Shown here piece after piece: positions 44,727-54,194 of a stretch of DNA of 64,000 nucleotides. The translations under genes were made by a program, and so were the position numbers. The notes beneath the pieces were generated by a model. That model did no database searches. It was given only the letters and a program-made list of their open reading frames with translations, and had not been told where the DNA came from. This DNA comes from Bacteroidia bacterium (GTDB lineage Bacteria; Bacteroidota; Bacteroidia; Chitinophagales; Chitinophagaceae), in the NCBI GenBank assembly GCA_030427635.1, contig JAUIBA010000022.1:1-64000 (forward strand), given 5' to 3'. Numbering within the stretch: the first letter of the stretch is position 1; the number at the start of each line of letters is the position of its first letter.

Positions 44727-44910
44727 CCTTCGCATGCAGAAAGTGATAAGTGACAGAAAAACTACGCCATAAATAAGGTAGCAATATGCAGACGCAATGC
44801 CATACACAACGGCATAGAGCCTGCTATCTGATGTAAAATACCATTTATATGCGGCCTTGTCACATCATACAACCCAGTTTTAACAGTTGTATAAACACGA
44901 AAAGGAATGA

Positions 44911-46176
44911 CTACTTTATTACTGCCTGTAGTGTTTTGCGTGTTTCCTGCTTCATCAGTACTTCACGTCCCTTTGTAAGTCCAAAGAATATTTCTGGTGT
45001 ATAATGCCGCACCGTAAGTATGCTCACATTTTCATTGCGGGATACTTTGTAATCCTTTTTCAGCTCTTTAATAAGGCTGCTTACCTTATCGGCCCGGTTG
45101 TCTATACAGGCCACAAAACTGATGGCTGCATTCTGTATCAGGTTTATTTTCACCTTCAGGTCGTGAAATGTAGCATATATCTTACTGAGGTTGTCCTCAG
45201 TAATAAATGAAAAGTCGCGGGTAGTTACCTGTACCAGCACCTGGTCATCTTTGCGCACCAGTAGCGGCGGATAGTGCTCTTCCTTTACCTTACCCTTTAT
45301 TACAGAGCCTGCTAAATCTTTATTGAGAAAGCATTTTACATACAGCGGGATATCAAAATTGTGAAGCGGCTTTATGGTCTTGGGGTGTATAATCTGAGCA
45401 CCATAAAATGCCATTTCTATCACCTCCGCATAGGATATAGCATCTATTTTCACCGTATCGGGAAACTGTTTGGGATCCGCATTCCGAAACCCGTCCACAT
45501 CTTTCCAGATAGTTACAGATGCTGCATGCAGCATAGCCCCAAGTATGGCAGCAGTATAGTCAGAGCCCTCACGCCCCAGTGTCACCGGCTCACCCGCCTC
45601 AGTAGAGCCTATGAAGCCCTGAGTGATGATAATCTTACCCTGATTCAGCTTACGCCCTATTATAGCCTCTGCTTCCAGCTTTGTATAGTCCCAGTCCACA
45701 ACAGCATCGCGCCATGTATTGTCAGTACGTACCACCTTTCGGGCATCGGCCCACTCCACATCATAGCCATGCTGCAGTAGCAGATAGTAAAACATGGTGG
45801 TGGACAGCAGTTCCCCCATACTCACTACCCTGTCATAGCTACGGTCATACGCCTTAGCGTCTATTGCCTCTACAGCCTGGGTAAGCTCAGCTACCAGTGG
45901 TTTCATGCCCTCCTGAGCCTGCTCATAAAAGTCTGCATTAAGCAGTGATGCTGCATAATTAAGATGCTGCATCACCAGCTCTGCTGCCAGCTTCAGTGCC
46001 TCGGCCTTATCACCTGCTATGGATGCTTTCAGCACCCGCTCCAGCGCATTGGTCGTTTTCCCCAATGCAGACATCACTATTACCAATGGCCCCTGCTCCG
46101 CAGCCACAATAGGCAGCAGTGCAGTCATTCTGCCGGCATCAGCAATCGATGCCCCACCAAATTTGAAAATTTTCAT
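44911..46176 (-). CDS. lysC: Aspartate kinase
   Basis: A 421-residue aspartokinase. The N-terminal amino-acid-kinase fold starts with KFGGASI (5-11). A substrate-loop stretch GREGSDYTAAILG lies near 206-218. Two C-terminal ACT-type domains occupy about 300-421, where lysine or threonine feedback would act. It phosphorylates aspartate, starting lysine, threonine and methionine synthesis. It is single-function, and the homoserine dehydrogenase is encoded separately at 52.9-54.1 kb. Confidence 0.93.
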   Translation of the reverse strand: MKIFKFGGASIADAGRMTALLPIVAAEQGPLVIVMSALGKTTNALERVLKASIAGDKAEALKLAAELVMQHLNYAASLLNADFYEQAQEGMKPLVAELTQAVEAIDAKAYDRSYDRVVSMGELLSTTMFYYLLLQHGYDVEWADARKVVRTDNTWRDAVVDWDYTKLEAEAIIGRKLNQGKIIITQGFIGSTEAGEPVTLGREGSDYTAAILGAMLHAASVTIWKDVDGFRNADPKQFPDTVKIDAISYAEVIEMAFYGAQIIHPKTIKPLHNFDIPLYVKCFLNKDLAGSVIKGKVKEEHYPPLLVRKDDQVLVQVTTRDFSFITEDNLSKIYATFHDLKVKINLIQNAAISFVACIDNRADKVSSLIKELKKDYKVSRNENVSILTVRHYTPEIFFGLTKGREVLMKQETRKTLQAVIK

Positions 46177-46263
46177 ATAAGCGCCGCAAAAATAAAGAGG
46201 AAATATATACCATGTGCAACCGGTAAGCAGTTACACCATCCTGTATATACTGCTTTCTGCCGG

Positions 46264-48111
46264 CTACATTACCTTCTTGCCTTTCATTGCATCCTTCAGT
46301 GCACCTTCCATTACCCTTTCGGCATATGGTCTGCTTACTTCGTTCAGCAATTCTGTATTGTGCTGTATCTGGTCCTTATCAGCAGCAGCTATAGCCTGTT
46401 TCAGCTTTTCCATCTGAGCGTTGGTAGTAGCTACCTCTTCAGCTGTGAGCATATCACTGTATTTTACCAGAAACTTCTCTGTCGTATCCAGCATCTGCTG
46501 TGCTTCTGTGCTTGCTTCTACCAGTGCACGGGTACTGATGTCTTCCTTCGCATGCGTAAGGCTGTCCAGCAGCATTTTTTCCACCTCATCATCAGTAAGG
46601 CCATACTGCGGTTTCACATCTATCGTCTGAGCCACACCGCTGCGCAGCTCGGTAGCGCTTACTCTCAGTATTCCGTCAGCATCTATAAGGAAGGTCACTT
46701 CTACTTTAGGCAGTCCCGCAGGCATAGCCGGTATGCCTGTAAGGTTAAACTCAGCCAGTTTCCGGTTGTCCTTCACGAGGTCGCGCTCTCCCTGATAAAC
46801 AGAAATACGCATACCGCTCTGTCCATCTTTCTGTGTGGTGTACTGGCGTCCGGCACGGCCAGGTATCTTGGAGTTACGGGGTATGAGCACATCCATCAGC
46901 CCACCCATAGTTTCTATTCCCAGCGATAGCGGTGTCACATCCAGCAGCAGCATGTCTGTATTTTTTCCGGCCAGTATATCGGCCTGTACAGCCGCACCCA
47001 GTGCCACTACCTCATCGGGGTTAAGCTTGTCATACACCTCCTGACCAAAGAATTCTTTCACGCCTTCTTTTACCAGCGGTACACGGGTGCTGCCACCTAC
47101 CATTACCACCGCATCTATCTGCTCCTTTTTCAGGCCTGCATCACGCAGCGCATTGGCACATGCGGTTAGCGTTTTATCTACCAGTGGTTTTATCAGTTCG
47201 TTGAACTTCTCTTTTGTTACAGATACTGCCACACCATCTATACTACCTTCAAACCGGTCATTATCCGTAAGGTGTTTCTTGGCCTCCTCAGCAGTAACCC
47301 GAAGTGACTGCATCAGCTGTTTGTTACTGTTGTCAGCATTTATCTGGGCCGCCCAGTAAGCAGCCAGCGCATTATCCATATCATCACCACCCAGATAGGT
47401 GTCGCCATTGGTAGCCAGCACCTCATATATGCCATTGCTTATAGTAAGTACGGAGATATCAAATGTACCTCCCCCAAGGTCATAAACCGCTATCGTGCGC
47501 TCCTTACTGCTTCCTGTCCCCAGGCCATATGCCAGGCTGGCCGCAGTGGGCTCATTGATTATACGCAATACATCCAGTCCCGCCAGCCTGCCGGCATCAC
47601 GGGTAGCCTGCCGCTGCGCATCATTAAAGTATGCCGGCACCGTTATTACAGCCTTGGTAATATTTGTTTTCAGTATATGCTCTGCCCGCGCTTTCAGCTC
47701 CTTCAGTATATAGGAAGATAGCTCTATAGGCGAGTAAAAGCGCTTCCCTATCTGTATTTTCACCAGAGAGTCAGTATCATCATCTATCACATTGTAGGCA
47801 AAAAATCCCGCCTCTCCCTTCACATCCCGGTACGACTTACCCATCAGGCGCTTTACAGAGTAGATAGTACGGTCTGGCTGTGCTACCAGCTGCTCCTTAG
47901 CACTGTTTCCTACTGTTGCATTACCGTAGGCATCAAAGTGTACTATGGAGGGAACCAGTGTCAGTCCATCCGTTTCACGCAGGGCTATAGGCTCCCGGCT
48001 GTCATTCCTTACTATAGCTATAAGACTGTTGGTAGTACCAAGGTCTATCCCTACTATTATTTCTTCTGTCTGTAAACTACCTGTGGCTATGTTGATGGCT
48101 ACTTTACCCAT
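46264..48111 (-). CDS. hscA: Hsp70-family chaperone HscA (Fe-S assembly)
   Basis: A 615-residue Hsp70 protein. The ATPase domain has GIDLGTTNS (21-29), [14 protein letters not shown] and GGSTRVP; a substrate-binding domain follows at about 390-510 ([26 protein letters not shown]). Features favouring HscA over DnaK are the N-terminal extension [17 protein letters not shown] before the GIDLGTT motif and the length near 615. HscA helps transfer Fe-S clusters from IscU. No hscB or iscU is adjacent, so the assignment to HscA rests on sequence. Confidence 0.87.
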   Translation of the reverse strand: MGKVAINIATGSLQTEEIIVGIDLGTTNSLIAIVRNDSREPIALRETDGLTLVPSIVHFDAYGNATVGNSAKEQLVAQPDRTIYSVKRLMGKSYRDVKGEAGFFAYNVIDDDTDSLVKIQIGKRFYSPIELSSYILKELKARAEHILKTNITKAVITVPAYFNDAQRQATRDAGRLAGLDVLRIINEPTAASLAYGLGTGSSKERTIAVYDLGGGTFDISVLTISNGIYEVLATNGDTYLGGDDMDNALAAYWAAQINADNSNKQLMQSLRVTAEEAKKHLTDNDRFEGSIDGVAVSVTKEKFNELIKPLVDKTLTACANALRDAGLKKEQIDAVVMVGGSTRVPLVKEGVKEFFGQEVYDKLNPDEVVALGAAVQADILAGKNTDMLLLDVTPLSLGIETMGGLMDVLIPRNSKIPGRAGRQYTTQKDGQSGMRISVYQGERDLVKDNRKLAEFNLTGIPAMPAGLPKVEVTFLIDADGILRVSATELRSGVAQTIDVKPQYGLTDDEVEKMLLDSLTHAKEDISTRALVEASTEAQQMLDTTEKFLVKYSDMLTAEEVATTNAQMEKLKQAIAAADKDQIQHNTELLNEVSRPYAERVMEGALKDAMKGKKVM

Positions 48112-48130
48112 GAATCCTTATTTGAAGGTG

Positions 48131-48138
48131 CAAAGGTA
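48131..48138 (-). promoter_or_regulatory. -7 element upstream of hscA
   Basis: TACCTTTG on the minus strand, an exact TAnnTTTG, 19 nt before the hscA ATG. No clear TTTG is seen at the -33 position. Confidence 0.45.
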
Positions 48139-48219
48139 CTATAACGTGCCCTTACTGCCATTGACTATGACTATACAGCCATCAACACTATTGGCAAAGA
48201 TTATTTTTAATACATCCCA

Positions 48220-48247
48220 CAAAAAAGGCGCCCCTTCCGGGGCGCCT
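48220..48247 (-). terminator. Terminator of the delta-60 T9SS gene
   Basis: 9-bp stem AGGCGCCCC/GGGGCGCCT with TTCC loop (48226-48247), followed on the minus strand by T6. It is 23 nt beyond the stop codon. Confidence 0.9.
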
Positions 48248-48270
48248 GCGGTAACACAAAAGTATAAGGT

Positions 48271-49893
48271 TTAATAGATAAACTTCACCTGCTGCCTGCC
48301 CTCTCTGGTTTGTACAGAAAGTATATACATTCCAGGCGTAAGGCCATCGGGAAGCTGCAATATGCCGGTGCTACCCATCTTTATAAGATTATCTGCGTTC
48401 CAGTTAGTCATTATCCTACCATCTGCCGACATAAGACGTGCATCCATATTTTCACCCGTATCAAGCCCTGAAATATAAGCATTGCCTTCAGCTACCCACA
48501 GCTTCAGTTTTCCGGCTGCAGCCTCGCTTACTGCTGTTACCGGGGCTTCATCACCGGTTATTCGCATCAGCTTCGGATGCACATCTCCAGCCCCCATAAT
48601 AAGTATCTTATTATCGGGCTGTGTTAACATGCGAAATGCTTTGTCATAAGAATCATTATTGATAGCCCCCAGCGGATTTGTGACACCTCCTGCGGCAAAC
48701 TGCGTATTGGCAGTACCATTAGCATTGAAAGAAAAATACTCATCCCTCCAGTCCATAAATCCTACTGTATACAGGCAGGACATATATGCTTTTCCGTAGC
48801 TTGTTATTGCCATTGACCCAGGATATGCACTTACAGCGGTGGCAGGAGGAGTTCTTATAATTATACCCGATGTGCCATATGCGGCATCCTGTACACCGGC
48901 AGCATTATACTTTACATTGAAATAGCGGGGACTTGTTGCAGCTATCACATCAGAAATACCATTTACGTATATGCTACCATCGGCACCTATCGCAATTTTG
49001 GCAGGAGTTTGTTGTTCATGGTCAATATCCAGAATATTCACACCACCTGTACCAAAAGTATTATCCAGTGTACCATCCTGATTAAAGCGAGCTACAAACA
49101 TATCACGGCCATCAGCAGCATAATCCCTGCGATAGCAACTACCCGTTACTATCAGCTTGCCATCCTGAGCATAAACACACTCATATATCTCATTTATATA
49201 ACCAAACTTTACTGTATCCAGTGGAATAGCCATTATACCGCCATCACCAAAAGATGTTACGATATCGCCATCTTTGGTGCTCTTTGCTATTAGAAGGGTG
49301 TCTGTAAGACCGGTAGCTCCCATTGAGGTACGGCTGGCATAGTAGATACCAGCTTCATGAGCATCAAAAGCATCATAAATAAAGTTTACAGGATGCGCGG
49401 GACTATTGGCATTTATATCAAGGAATCCGGGTGCAATACTGCTATTCCCAAATGCAGAATCTGTTGTACCGGAAACTTTCAGCCTGGTCACAGCATAACC
49501 ACTGAAAACACCCAGAATCTTATCATCATACATCTGTTTTATCAGCGAGCCATCTGTCTCACATAACTTTCCGCCTATCTGCCACACGCCACGTACAGGC
49601 GTAGGGAATGGAGCATAAAATATATACCCGTCACCTCCCATGAAGGTATTATCCATGCTGCCATCCGAATTGACACGCAACATATAAGTATAGGAACTGC
49701 TGCCATACAGACACAGTATTTTGCCGTCTCGTTGCAGCGCTATATCTATTACATTATAAGCAGGAAGGAAGTCAAAATTGACAACTCCATTATCCCCGAA
49801 AGAGGAATCGAAAGGAAGTGATTGTGCATCTGCCCGGCTTCCGGCAAAAGCCAGTGTTGCAGAGAGCATGAGTCCTTGTAACAGTTTATTCAT
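48271..49893 (-). CDS. Delta-60-repeat protein with T9SS sorting domain
   Basis: A 540-residue secreted protein. After a signal peptide (to ADAQ, about residue 24) it carries delta-60 repeats, recognisable by DxxFGxxGxxxxD patterns: DSSFGDNGVVNFDF, TSFGDGGIMAI, LDNTFGTGGVNIL and AAYGTSGIIIRT. These likely form a beta-propeller. The C-terminal ~75 residues are a T9SS sorting domain (TGENMDARLMSADGR, GLTPGMYILSVQTREG). It should be surface-exposed or released. It is transcribed alone, with a strong terminator. Confidence 0.88.
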   Translation of the reverse strand: MNKLLQGLMLSATLAFAGSRADAQSLPFDSSFGDNGVVNFDFLPAYNVIDIALQRDGKILCLYGSSSYTYMLRVNSDGSMDNTFMGGDGYIFYAPFPTPVRGVWQIGGKLCETDGSLIKQMYDDKILGVFSGYAVTRLKVSGTTDSAFGNSSIAPGFLDINANSPAHPVNFIYDAFDAHEAGIYYASRTSMGATGLTDTLLIAKSTKDGDIVTSFGDGGIMAIPLDTVKFGYINEIYECVYAQDGKLIVTGSCYRRDYAADGRDMFVARFNQDGTLDNTFGTGGVNILDIDHEQQTPAKIAIGADGSIYVNGISDVIAATSPRYFNVKYNAAGVQDAAYGTSGIIIRTPPATAVSAYPGSMAITSYGKAYMSCLYTVGFMDWRDEYFSFNANGTANTQFAAGGVTNPLGAINNDSYDKAFRMLTQPDNKILIMGAGDVHPKLMRITGDEAPVTAVSEAAAGKLKLWVAEGNAYISGLDTGENMDARLMSADGRIMTNWNADNLIKMGSTGILQLPDGLTPGMYILSVQTREGRQQVKFIY

Positions 49894-50214
49894 GGTGTAT
49901 GTTTTTTACAACACTAGAGACGGCCCATGAAAGACTAAAGTTTGGTGCAGATGCACACATTAAATCCGGCACATTTCCCGGATAAGCACCATTTATAACA
50001 TTGAGCTATTTTTATAAATACAAAAATTGCTTTCGGTTAAATATTAATTTTCATAAAGAAGATAAAAAAATTGGCCCTGATTATATGCGGACATATCAGA
50101 ACAGCAAGTAAGGAATTGGAATTCCTCACATACAACAAAAAAATCATCAATTCTCTTAACGATGCCACTGTAAATACTGCTAATATTTCTCGCCACAACA
50201 GATATCTTGCGTCA
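49894..50214. other. Intergenic region
   Basis: 321 nt between two minus-strand genes. It is AT-rich around 49980-50080, and a small overlapping palindrome GGAATTCC lies near 50117-50124. I see no gene and no clear promoter. Confidence 0.4.
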
Positions 50215-51351
50215 CTATGCCAGGCGCTCCAGCTCTCTCAGCAGGCGCTCTGGAAGCTCTCCGCTGCTGGCTGTCTGGTAGTCGTTATAAGAGCAGGGCA
50301 TTATTGTACCCTGTGGTAGCCGCACCCACCAGCGTCCATTGTATTTATTCTTTATAAATACGGCATCTGTCTCATCCAGGCTTATATGAAACTCCAGATT
50401 TATTTCGGCATCTGCCTCCTCCGTACGTCCTTTCTTACGAATGTAACAGCCATCTGCATAGTACCATATCATCTGTGCTATGAGTTTTGCTGTCATCTCA
50501 TCTTTATCATTTGCCTCATCATAGCCATATATACCCAGAGACGACAGCTTATCTGCCAGCCCTGCAAACTGGGTGAGCATACATGCCTCCTCACCGTCCA
50601 GTCCGTTAGGCGAACCATTTATATTGCAAGGTGCATCACTGTACCGGATGGCAGACATATCAAAGCTCATTATATTGCTTCTCCTCACCACAGGTTCTAT
50701 TTCGTCCCAGTCTTCCCGCAGTTTGGCCAGCCGGTACATATCAAAGCTCAGCTTATTGAGCGTATCCATCATCTGCGGATGAGAGTAATATATCTGAAAA
50801 CCCAGATGATTGTAATGTGATATAAAATTGGGGGTACTGGTCAGCATTTCCATCAGGAAACCCGTATCTGATATATCCTCCGTCTCATCCAGATCTATCA
50901 GCATATCTACCACTGTTGCTACAGCAGTCTGCCCCGTAGCACGAAACACATCATACTGCTGCAGCATCAGGTCATGCCCTCCACCCAGCACTATGGCGGT
51001 CTTACCCATACTGTGCACTTCTTTCAGCACCGCCAGCAGTGCCGACCGTGTGTCGGCAGGTGTAGCCCCCTCCCTTATATTGCCCAGGTCGGCTATTGCT
51101 ACACTATCATGCCAGTGATACATACCATACAGATGCTTCCTTATAATGTCCGGTCCGCTACCCATTCCTCTGCTCTTATCTCGTCCGTTCCAGTCTGCAC
51201 AGCCTATCAGTACTACATCTGCAGCAGCAATATCAAAGTCTTCCATACCCGGATGCATTACAGCACTGCCCACATGCGAAGGCTCATATGGTGCTGTCTG
51301 GCGGTTGTTTAAAAAGTGATCGTCGCTGAGAAATATGTGTAAGTCGTTCAT
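50215..51351 (-). CDS. Arginase/formimidoylglutamase-fold protein with altered metal site
   Basis: A 378-residue ureohydrolase-fold protein of the type annotated as formimidoylglutamase or arginase in Bacteroidota. GGGHD (123-127) keeps the first metal-ligand His. The DxHxD motif reads D149-M-L-I-D153, with Leu replacing His, and the second SxDxD motif reads SFDMS (229-233), with Ser replacing the second Asp. Two manganese ligands are therefore missing. Loss of hydrolase activity, or a different chemistry, is inference. No histidine-degradation or arginine genes are nearby. Confidence 0.8.
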   Translation of the reverse strand: MNDLHIFLSDDHFLNNRQTAPYEPSHVGSAVMHPGMEDFDIAAADVVLIGCADWNGRDKSRGMGSGPDIIRKHLYGMYHWHDSVAIADLGNIREGATPADTRSALLAVLKEVHSMGKTAIVLGGGHDLMLQQYDVFRATGQTAVATVVDMLIDLDETEDISDTGFLMEMLTSTPNFISHYNHLGFQIYYSHPQMMDTLNKLSFDMYRLAKLREDWDEIEPVVRRSNIMSFDMSAIRYSDAPCNINGSPNGLDGEEACMLTQFAGLADKLSSLGIYGYDEANDKDEMTAKLIAQMIWYYADGCYIRKKGRTEEADAEINLEFHISLDETDAVFIKNKYNGRWWVRLPQGTIMPCSYNDYQTASSGELPERLLRELERLA

Positions 51352-51495
51352 TGCAGGTATCGTTTGTATCGCGCTCTAAAAGTAGTGAAATGTTCTGTTC
51401 CCACACGGATGCCCAACACATTTACCCGCACTCTATACTATTGTTAAAAAGATAGAACCGTCAAACCCTTGCCGGACTGTTCGCTTCTTTTTTTA

Positions 51496-51503
51496 TACTT
51501 TTG
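51496..51503 (+). promoter_or_regulatory. -7 element upstream of ftsX
   Basis: TACTTTTG, an exact TAnnTTTG, 66 nt before the ftsX ATG. The -33 region has no TTTG at the usual spacing. Confidence 0.45.
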
Positions 51504-51569
51504 ACAAACTTCACATTCATTTGTAATTCACAGCATTTTCGTGTTTGTGCACGTTAATCATAAAGTAAT

Positions 51570-52427
51570 ATGGCAACAGGCAAAAAAGGTAAACCTACGT
51601 ACTTCAACGCCATAATGGGGGTAGCATTAGTGCTATTTCTTATGGGAGTACTGGGCTGGCTCGTTATCAATGGCAGAACACTTACACGGGCTTTCAAGGA
51701 AGACCTGGAAGTAAATGTTGACTTTCATGATAATGTAAGTGATGAAAATGTTGCCAAAATGCGCGCCATACTGGACAAGCAGGCATTTGTGCGCAAATCA
51801 AGAGTTATCACCAAAGATGAGGCTGCTGCCATGCAGAGTCAGATAGAGGGTAGCAATATTGTTGAGTTTCTGGGATATAATCCACTTTTTGCTTCCATAT
51901 CATTGAAACTGAGAGAAGGATATGTAAATACAGATAGCCTGCAGAAAATAAAAAAATTCATACTACAGAGCAATGTGGTGCGGGATGTTACATGGCCTAA
52001 CATGGTTGTAGACCAGATGCACTCTAACTTCCGGAAAATAGGTATTGTACTCGCATCTATTACCGTAGTACTGCTCATAGTGGTCATATTCCTCATTGAT
52101 AATACCGTACGCCTCGCCATGTTCAGCGATCGTTTCCTTATCAAAACCATGCAGATGGTAGGTGCCACACAGTCATTCATTACCCGCCCGTTCGATCTCC
52201 GGGCGCTCGTCAACGGTCTTACCAGTGGTGTCATTGCCGTGTTTGGGCTATGGATGGTCATGTCATTTGCTAAAGCGCAGCTACCCGTACTGGATATGCT
52301 TAATGACCCTTCGCTTCTTGCATTACTCATAGCAGGCATGATATTGCTGGGTATTATCATCTCTATGGTGAGCACACACCGCTCTGTAGTGAAATATCTT
52401 AAAATGCATGTTGACGATCTTTATTAA
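51570..52427 (+). CDS. ftsX: Cell division protein FtsX
   Basis: A 285-residue permease. One N-terminal transmembrane helix (GVALVLFLMGVLGWLVI) is followed by an extracytoplasmic domain at about 40-160 and three further helices (about 172-190, 220-240, 255-275). This is the four-helix FtsX topology. With FtsE it links the division ring to peptidoglycan hydrolase activation. FtsE is not in the window. It precedes the DUF3098 gene by 28 nt, as in other Bacteroidota. Confidence 0.92.
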   Translation: MATGKKGKPTYFNAIMGVALVLFLMGVLGWLVINGRTLTRAFKEDLEVNVDFHDNVSDENVAKMRAILDKQAFVRKSRVITKDEAAAMQSQIEGSNIVEFLGYNPLFASISLKLREGYVNTDSLQKIKKFILQSNVVRDVTWPNMVVDQMHSNFRKIGIVLASITVVLLIVVIFLIDNTVRLAMFSDRFLIKTMQMVGATQSFITRPFDLRALVNGLTSGVIAVFGLWMVMSFAKAQLPVLDMLNDPSLLALLIAGMILLGIIISMVSTHRSVVKYLKMHVDDLY

Positions 52428-52455
52428 ATTGCACAAAAAATAAAAGGATTTCCGA

Positions 52456-52821
52456 ATGGCAACTCCCGTAAAACCAACCGCAGCAACCCCCACTCCAACG
52501 CCAACTCCGCGACCTGCAGCCCCCACGGCACGCAGGCCACGGGCAGCTACACCTGTAACTGCCCCACAGCACTTTCTGTTTACAAGAGATAACTACATGT
52601 GGATGCTCATTGGTCTGGCGCTGATATTCCTGTCTTTCCTGCTCATGTCTGGCGGAAAAGCAGAAAATCCTGCCGAGTTCCATTATGAAGAAATATATAG
52701 TTTCCGGCGCATAACGCTGGCCCCCATACTGATGGTTCTGGGCTTTGCCGTAGAGGCATACGCCATCATGAAAAAGCCCAAAAGCACAGCTCCTGAAAAA
52801 GTAGAAGAAACACCGGCATAA
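52456..52821 (+). CDS. DUF3098 membrane protein
   Basis: A 121-residue protein with a low-complexity Pro/Thr/Ala/Arg N-terminus (first ~37 residues). The DUF3098 core follows: two transmembrane helices (about 52-66 and 90-108), ending in KKPKSTAPEKVEE. The function of DUF3098 is unknown, but it sits between ftsX and uppP in many Bacteroidota. Here uppP is missing and a terminator follows. Partnership with FtsX is inference from position. Confidence 0.88.
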   Translation: MATPVKPTAATPTPTPTPRPAAPTARRPRAATPVTAPQHFLFTRDNYMWMLIGLALIFLSFLLMSGGKAENPAEFHYEEIYSFRRITLAPILMVLGFAVEAYAIMKKPKSTAPEKVEETPA

Positions 52822-52826
52822 ACAAC

Positions 52827-52857
52827 AAAACGGGATGGCTTAAAACCATCCCGTTTT
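52827..52857. terminator. Bidirectional terminator
   Basis: 12-bp perfect stem AAAACGGGATGG/CCATCCCGTTTT (52827-52838 and 52846-52857) with a 7-nt loop and T/A tracts on both flanks, between the DUF3098 gene and the convergent homoserine dehydrogenase gene. Confidence 0.9.
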
Positions 52858-52865
52858 TCATATCA

Positions 52866-54137
52866 TCAGTCTGCATACACCTCTTCATGTATCCAGTCGC
52901 TTTCTGCCTTTACCGCCTCCGGTCCATATTGCTCTATACACTCCAAGTATGCTATCAGTGATATCCCTTCCTGCCGCCACCAGTCACTCTCAGCCAGTCG
53001 GCTTATCTGTATGATGCCGGATATATAGCACCGCTGTTTATTACTTACCCACTCATCTATCCTGGCAAATTCTGAGTGTCTCACCTGCAGCAGCCCGTTA
53101 CAACTGATGCATACACGTATGTAATAATCCGCCGACACATGCACCGCACCTTCCGGCTGTAGCTTCCGGTATTCATACCGGTAATCATATCTGAGTGCCG
53201 AAAGGTCACTTAACACCGCCGATGCTGTAGGAAAGCCCCCGGCACCCTTACCGTAAAAGAACTGTCTGTCTGCCAGACTGCTTTCTATTTCCACACCGTT
53301 ATACTCATTAGCTACACCATACAGTCTGCTATCCTGCGGTACAAATGTGGGCAATACAAACGCGGCTATCCGGCCATCATCCAGCTTTCCGGCATGTGCC
53401 ACCAGCTTCACATCATACCCCTTCTGCCGTCCATAAGCTACATCAGCGGTATGCAGGTTTGTAATGCCTGTATATAGTACCTGCCCGGGCTGCACCGTAC
53501 TTCCGTAAGCATGTGTCAGTAATATAGCCAGCTTGTTAGCAGCATCAGCTCCGGTTATATCCAGTGCAGGGTCAGCCTCTGCAAAACCCGCCTGCTGTGC
53601 CTCCTGCAGCGCATCAGAAAAAGAAGCCCCATCCCGGCTCATGCGTGTAAGCACATAATTGGTAGAGCCATTTACTATGCCGCGTACACACCGCAGCAGG
53701 TCATTATCATAATACTCCTCCAGATTGCGGATAACAGGAATACTGGCACAGCAGGCCGCCTCATATAACAGTGGTGCACCATACTGTCGCTGTAGTGCTA
53801 TAAATTCCGGCAGGTGTGCTGCCACAGTGCTTTTCCCCGCAGTCACCACCGCTTTGCCCCGGCTCAGTGCGGTAGCTATGATATGGTATGCAGCATCAGC
53901 ATCACTGGTCAGCTCCACTATCACGTTTATTGATTCATCGTCCAGTATCGCTGCCGCATCTGTGGTAAACAGGGCGGCCGGTGCATCCCGCTCCTTATCA
54001 GCATTTCTGATGCACACCTTCTTTATCCGTGCATTTAATCCCGGCGTATCCTTCAGTACCTTATACAGGCTGCCACCTACTACCCCAAAGCCAAACAGGC
54101 CAATTATCAGCTCTTTATTACTATTTTGTATAGACAT
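52866..54137 (-). CDS. hom: Homoserine dehydrogenase
   Basis: A 423-residue enzyme reducing aspartate semialdehyde to homoserine. The cofactor motif is GLFGFGVVGGSLY (13-25), and the catalytic and substrate region includes AGKSTVAAH, the hallmark GIVNGSTNYVLTRM and DITGADAANKLAIL. The C-terminal ~70 residues may be an ACT-like regulatory domain. It lies 57 nt downstream of the cystathionine gamma-synthase-type gene, within the SAM-riboswitch operon, so it should be shut down when SAM is plentiful. Confidence 0.94.
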   Translation of the reverse strand: MSIQNSNKELIIGLFGFGVVGGSLYKVLKDTPGLNARIKKVCIRNADKERDAPAALFTTDAAAILDDESINVIVELTSDADAAYHIIATALSRGKAVVTAGKSTVAAHLPEFIALQRQYGAPLLYEAACCASIPVIRNLEEYYDNDLLRCVRGIVNGSTNYVLTRMSRDGASFSDALQEAQQAGFAEADPALDITGADAANKLAILLTHAYGSTVQPGQVLYTGITNLHTADVAYGRQKGYDVKLVAHAGKLDDGRIAAFVLPTFVPQDSRLYGVANEYNGVEIESSLADRQFFYGKGAGGFPTASAVLSDLSALRYDYRYEYRKLQPEGAVHVSADYYIRVCISCNGLLQVRHSEFARIDEWVSNKQRCYISGIIQISRLAESDWWRQEGISLIAYLECIEQYGPEAVKAESDWIHEEVYAD

Positions 54138-54194
54138 GATTTTCTCGTTTGTTGAAACAGTTATTGAAAAAGGAATCGTGTAAAGAATAAGATG

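Noticed and set aside
46200-46262. Terminator after hscA
   Set aside because: Only a weak 7-bp repeat (AAGCAGT/ACTGCTT) with a long loop and no T-run; not strong enough to annotate.
45964-46929. 321-codon + strand frame spanning the lysC-hscA junction
   Set aside because: It is antisense to two well-supported genes, with a Cys/His-rich, non-protein-like composition.
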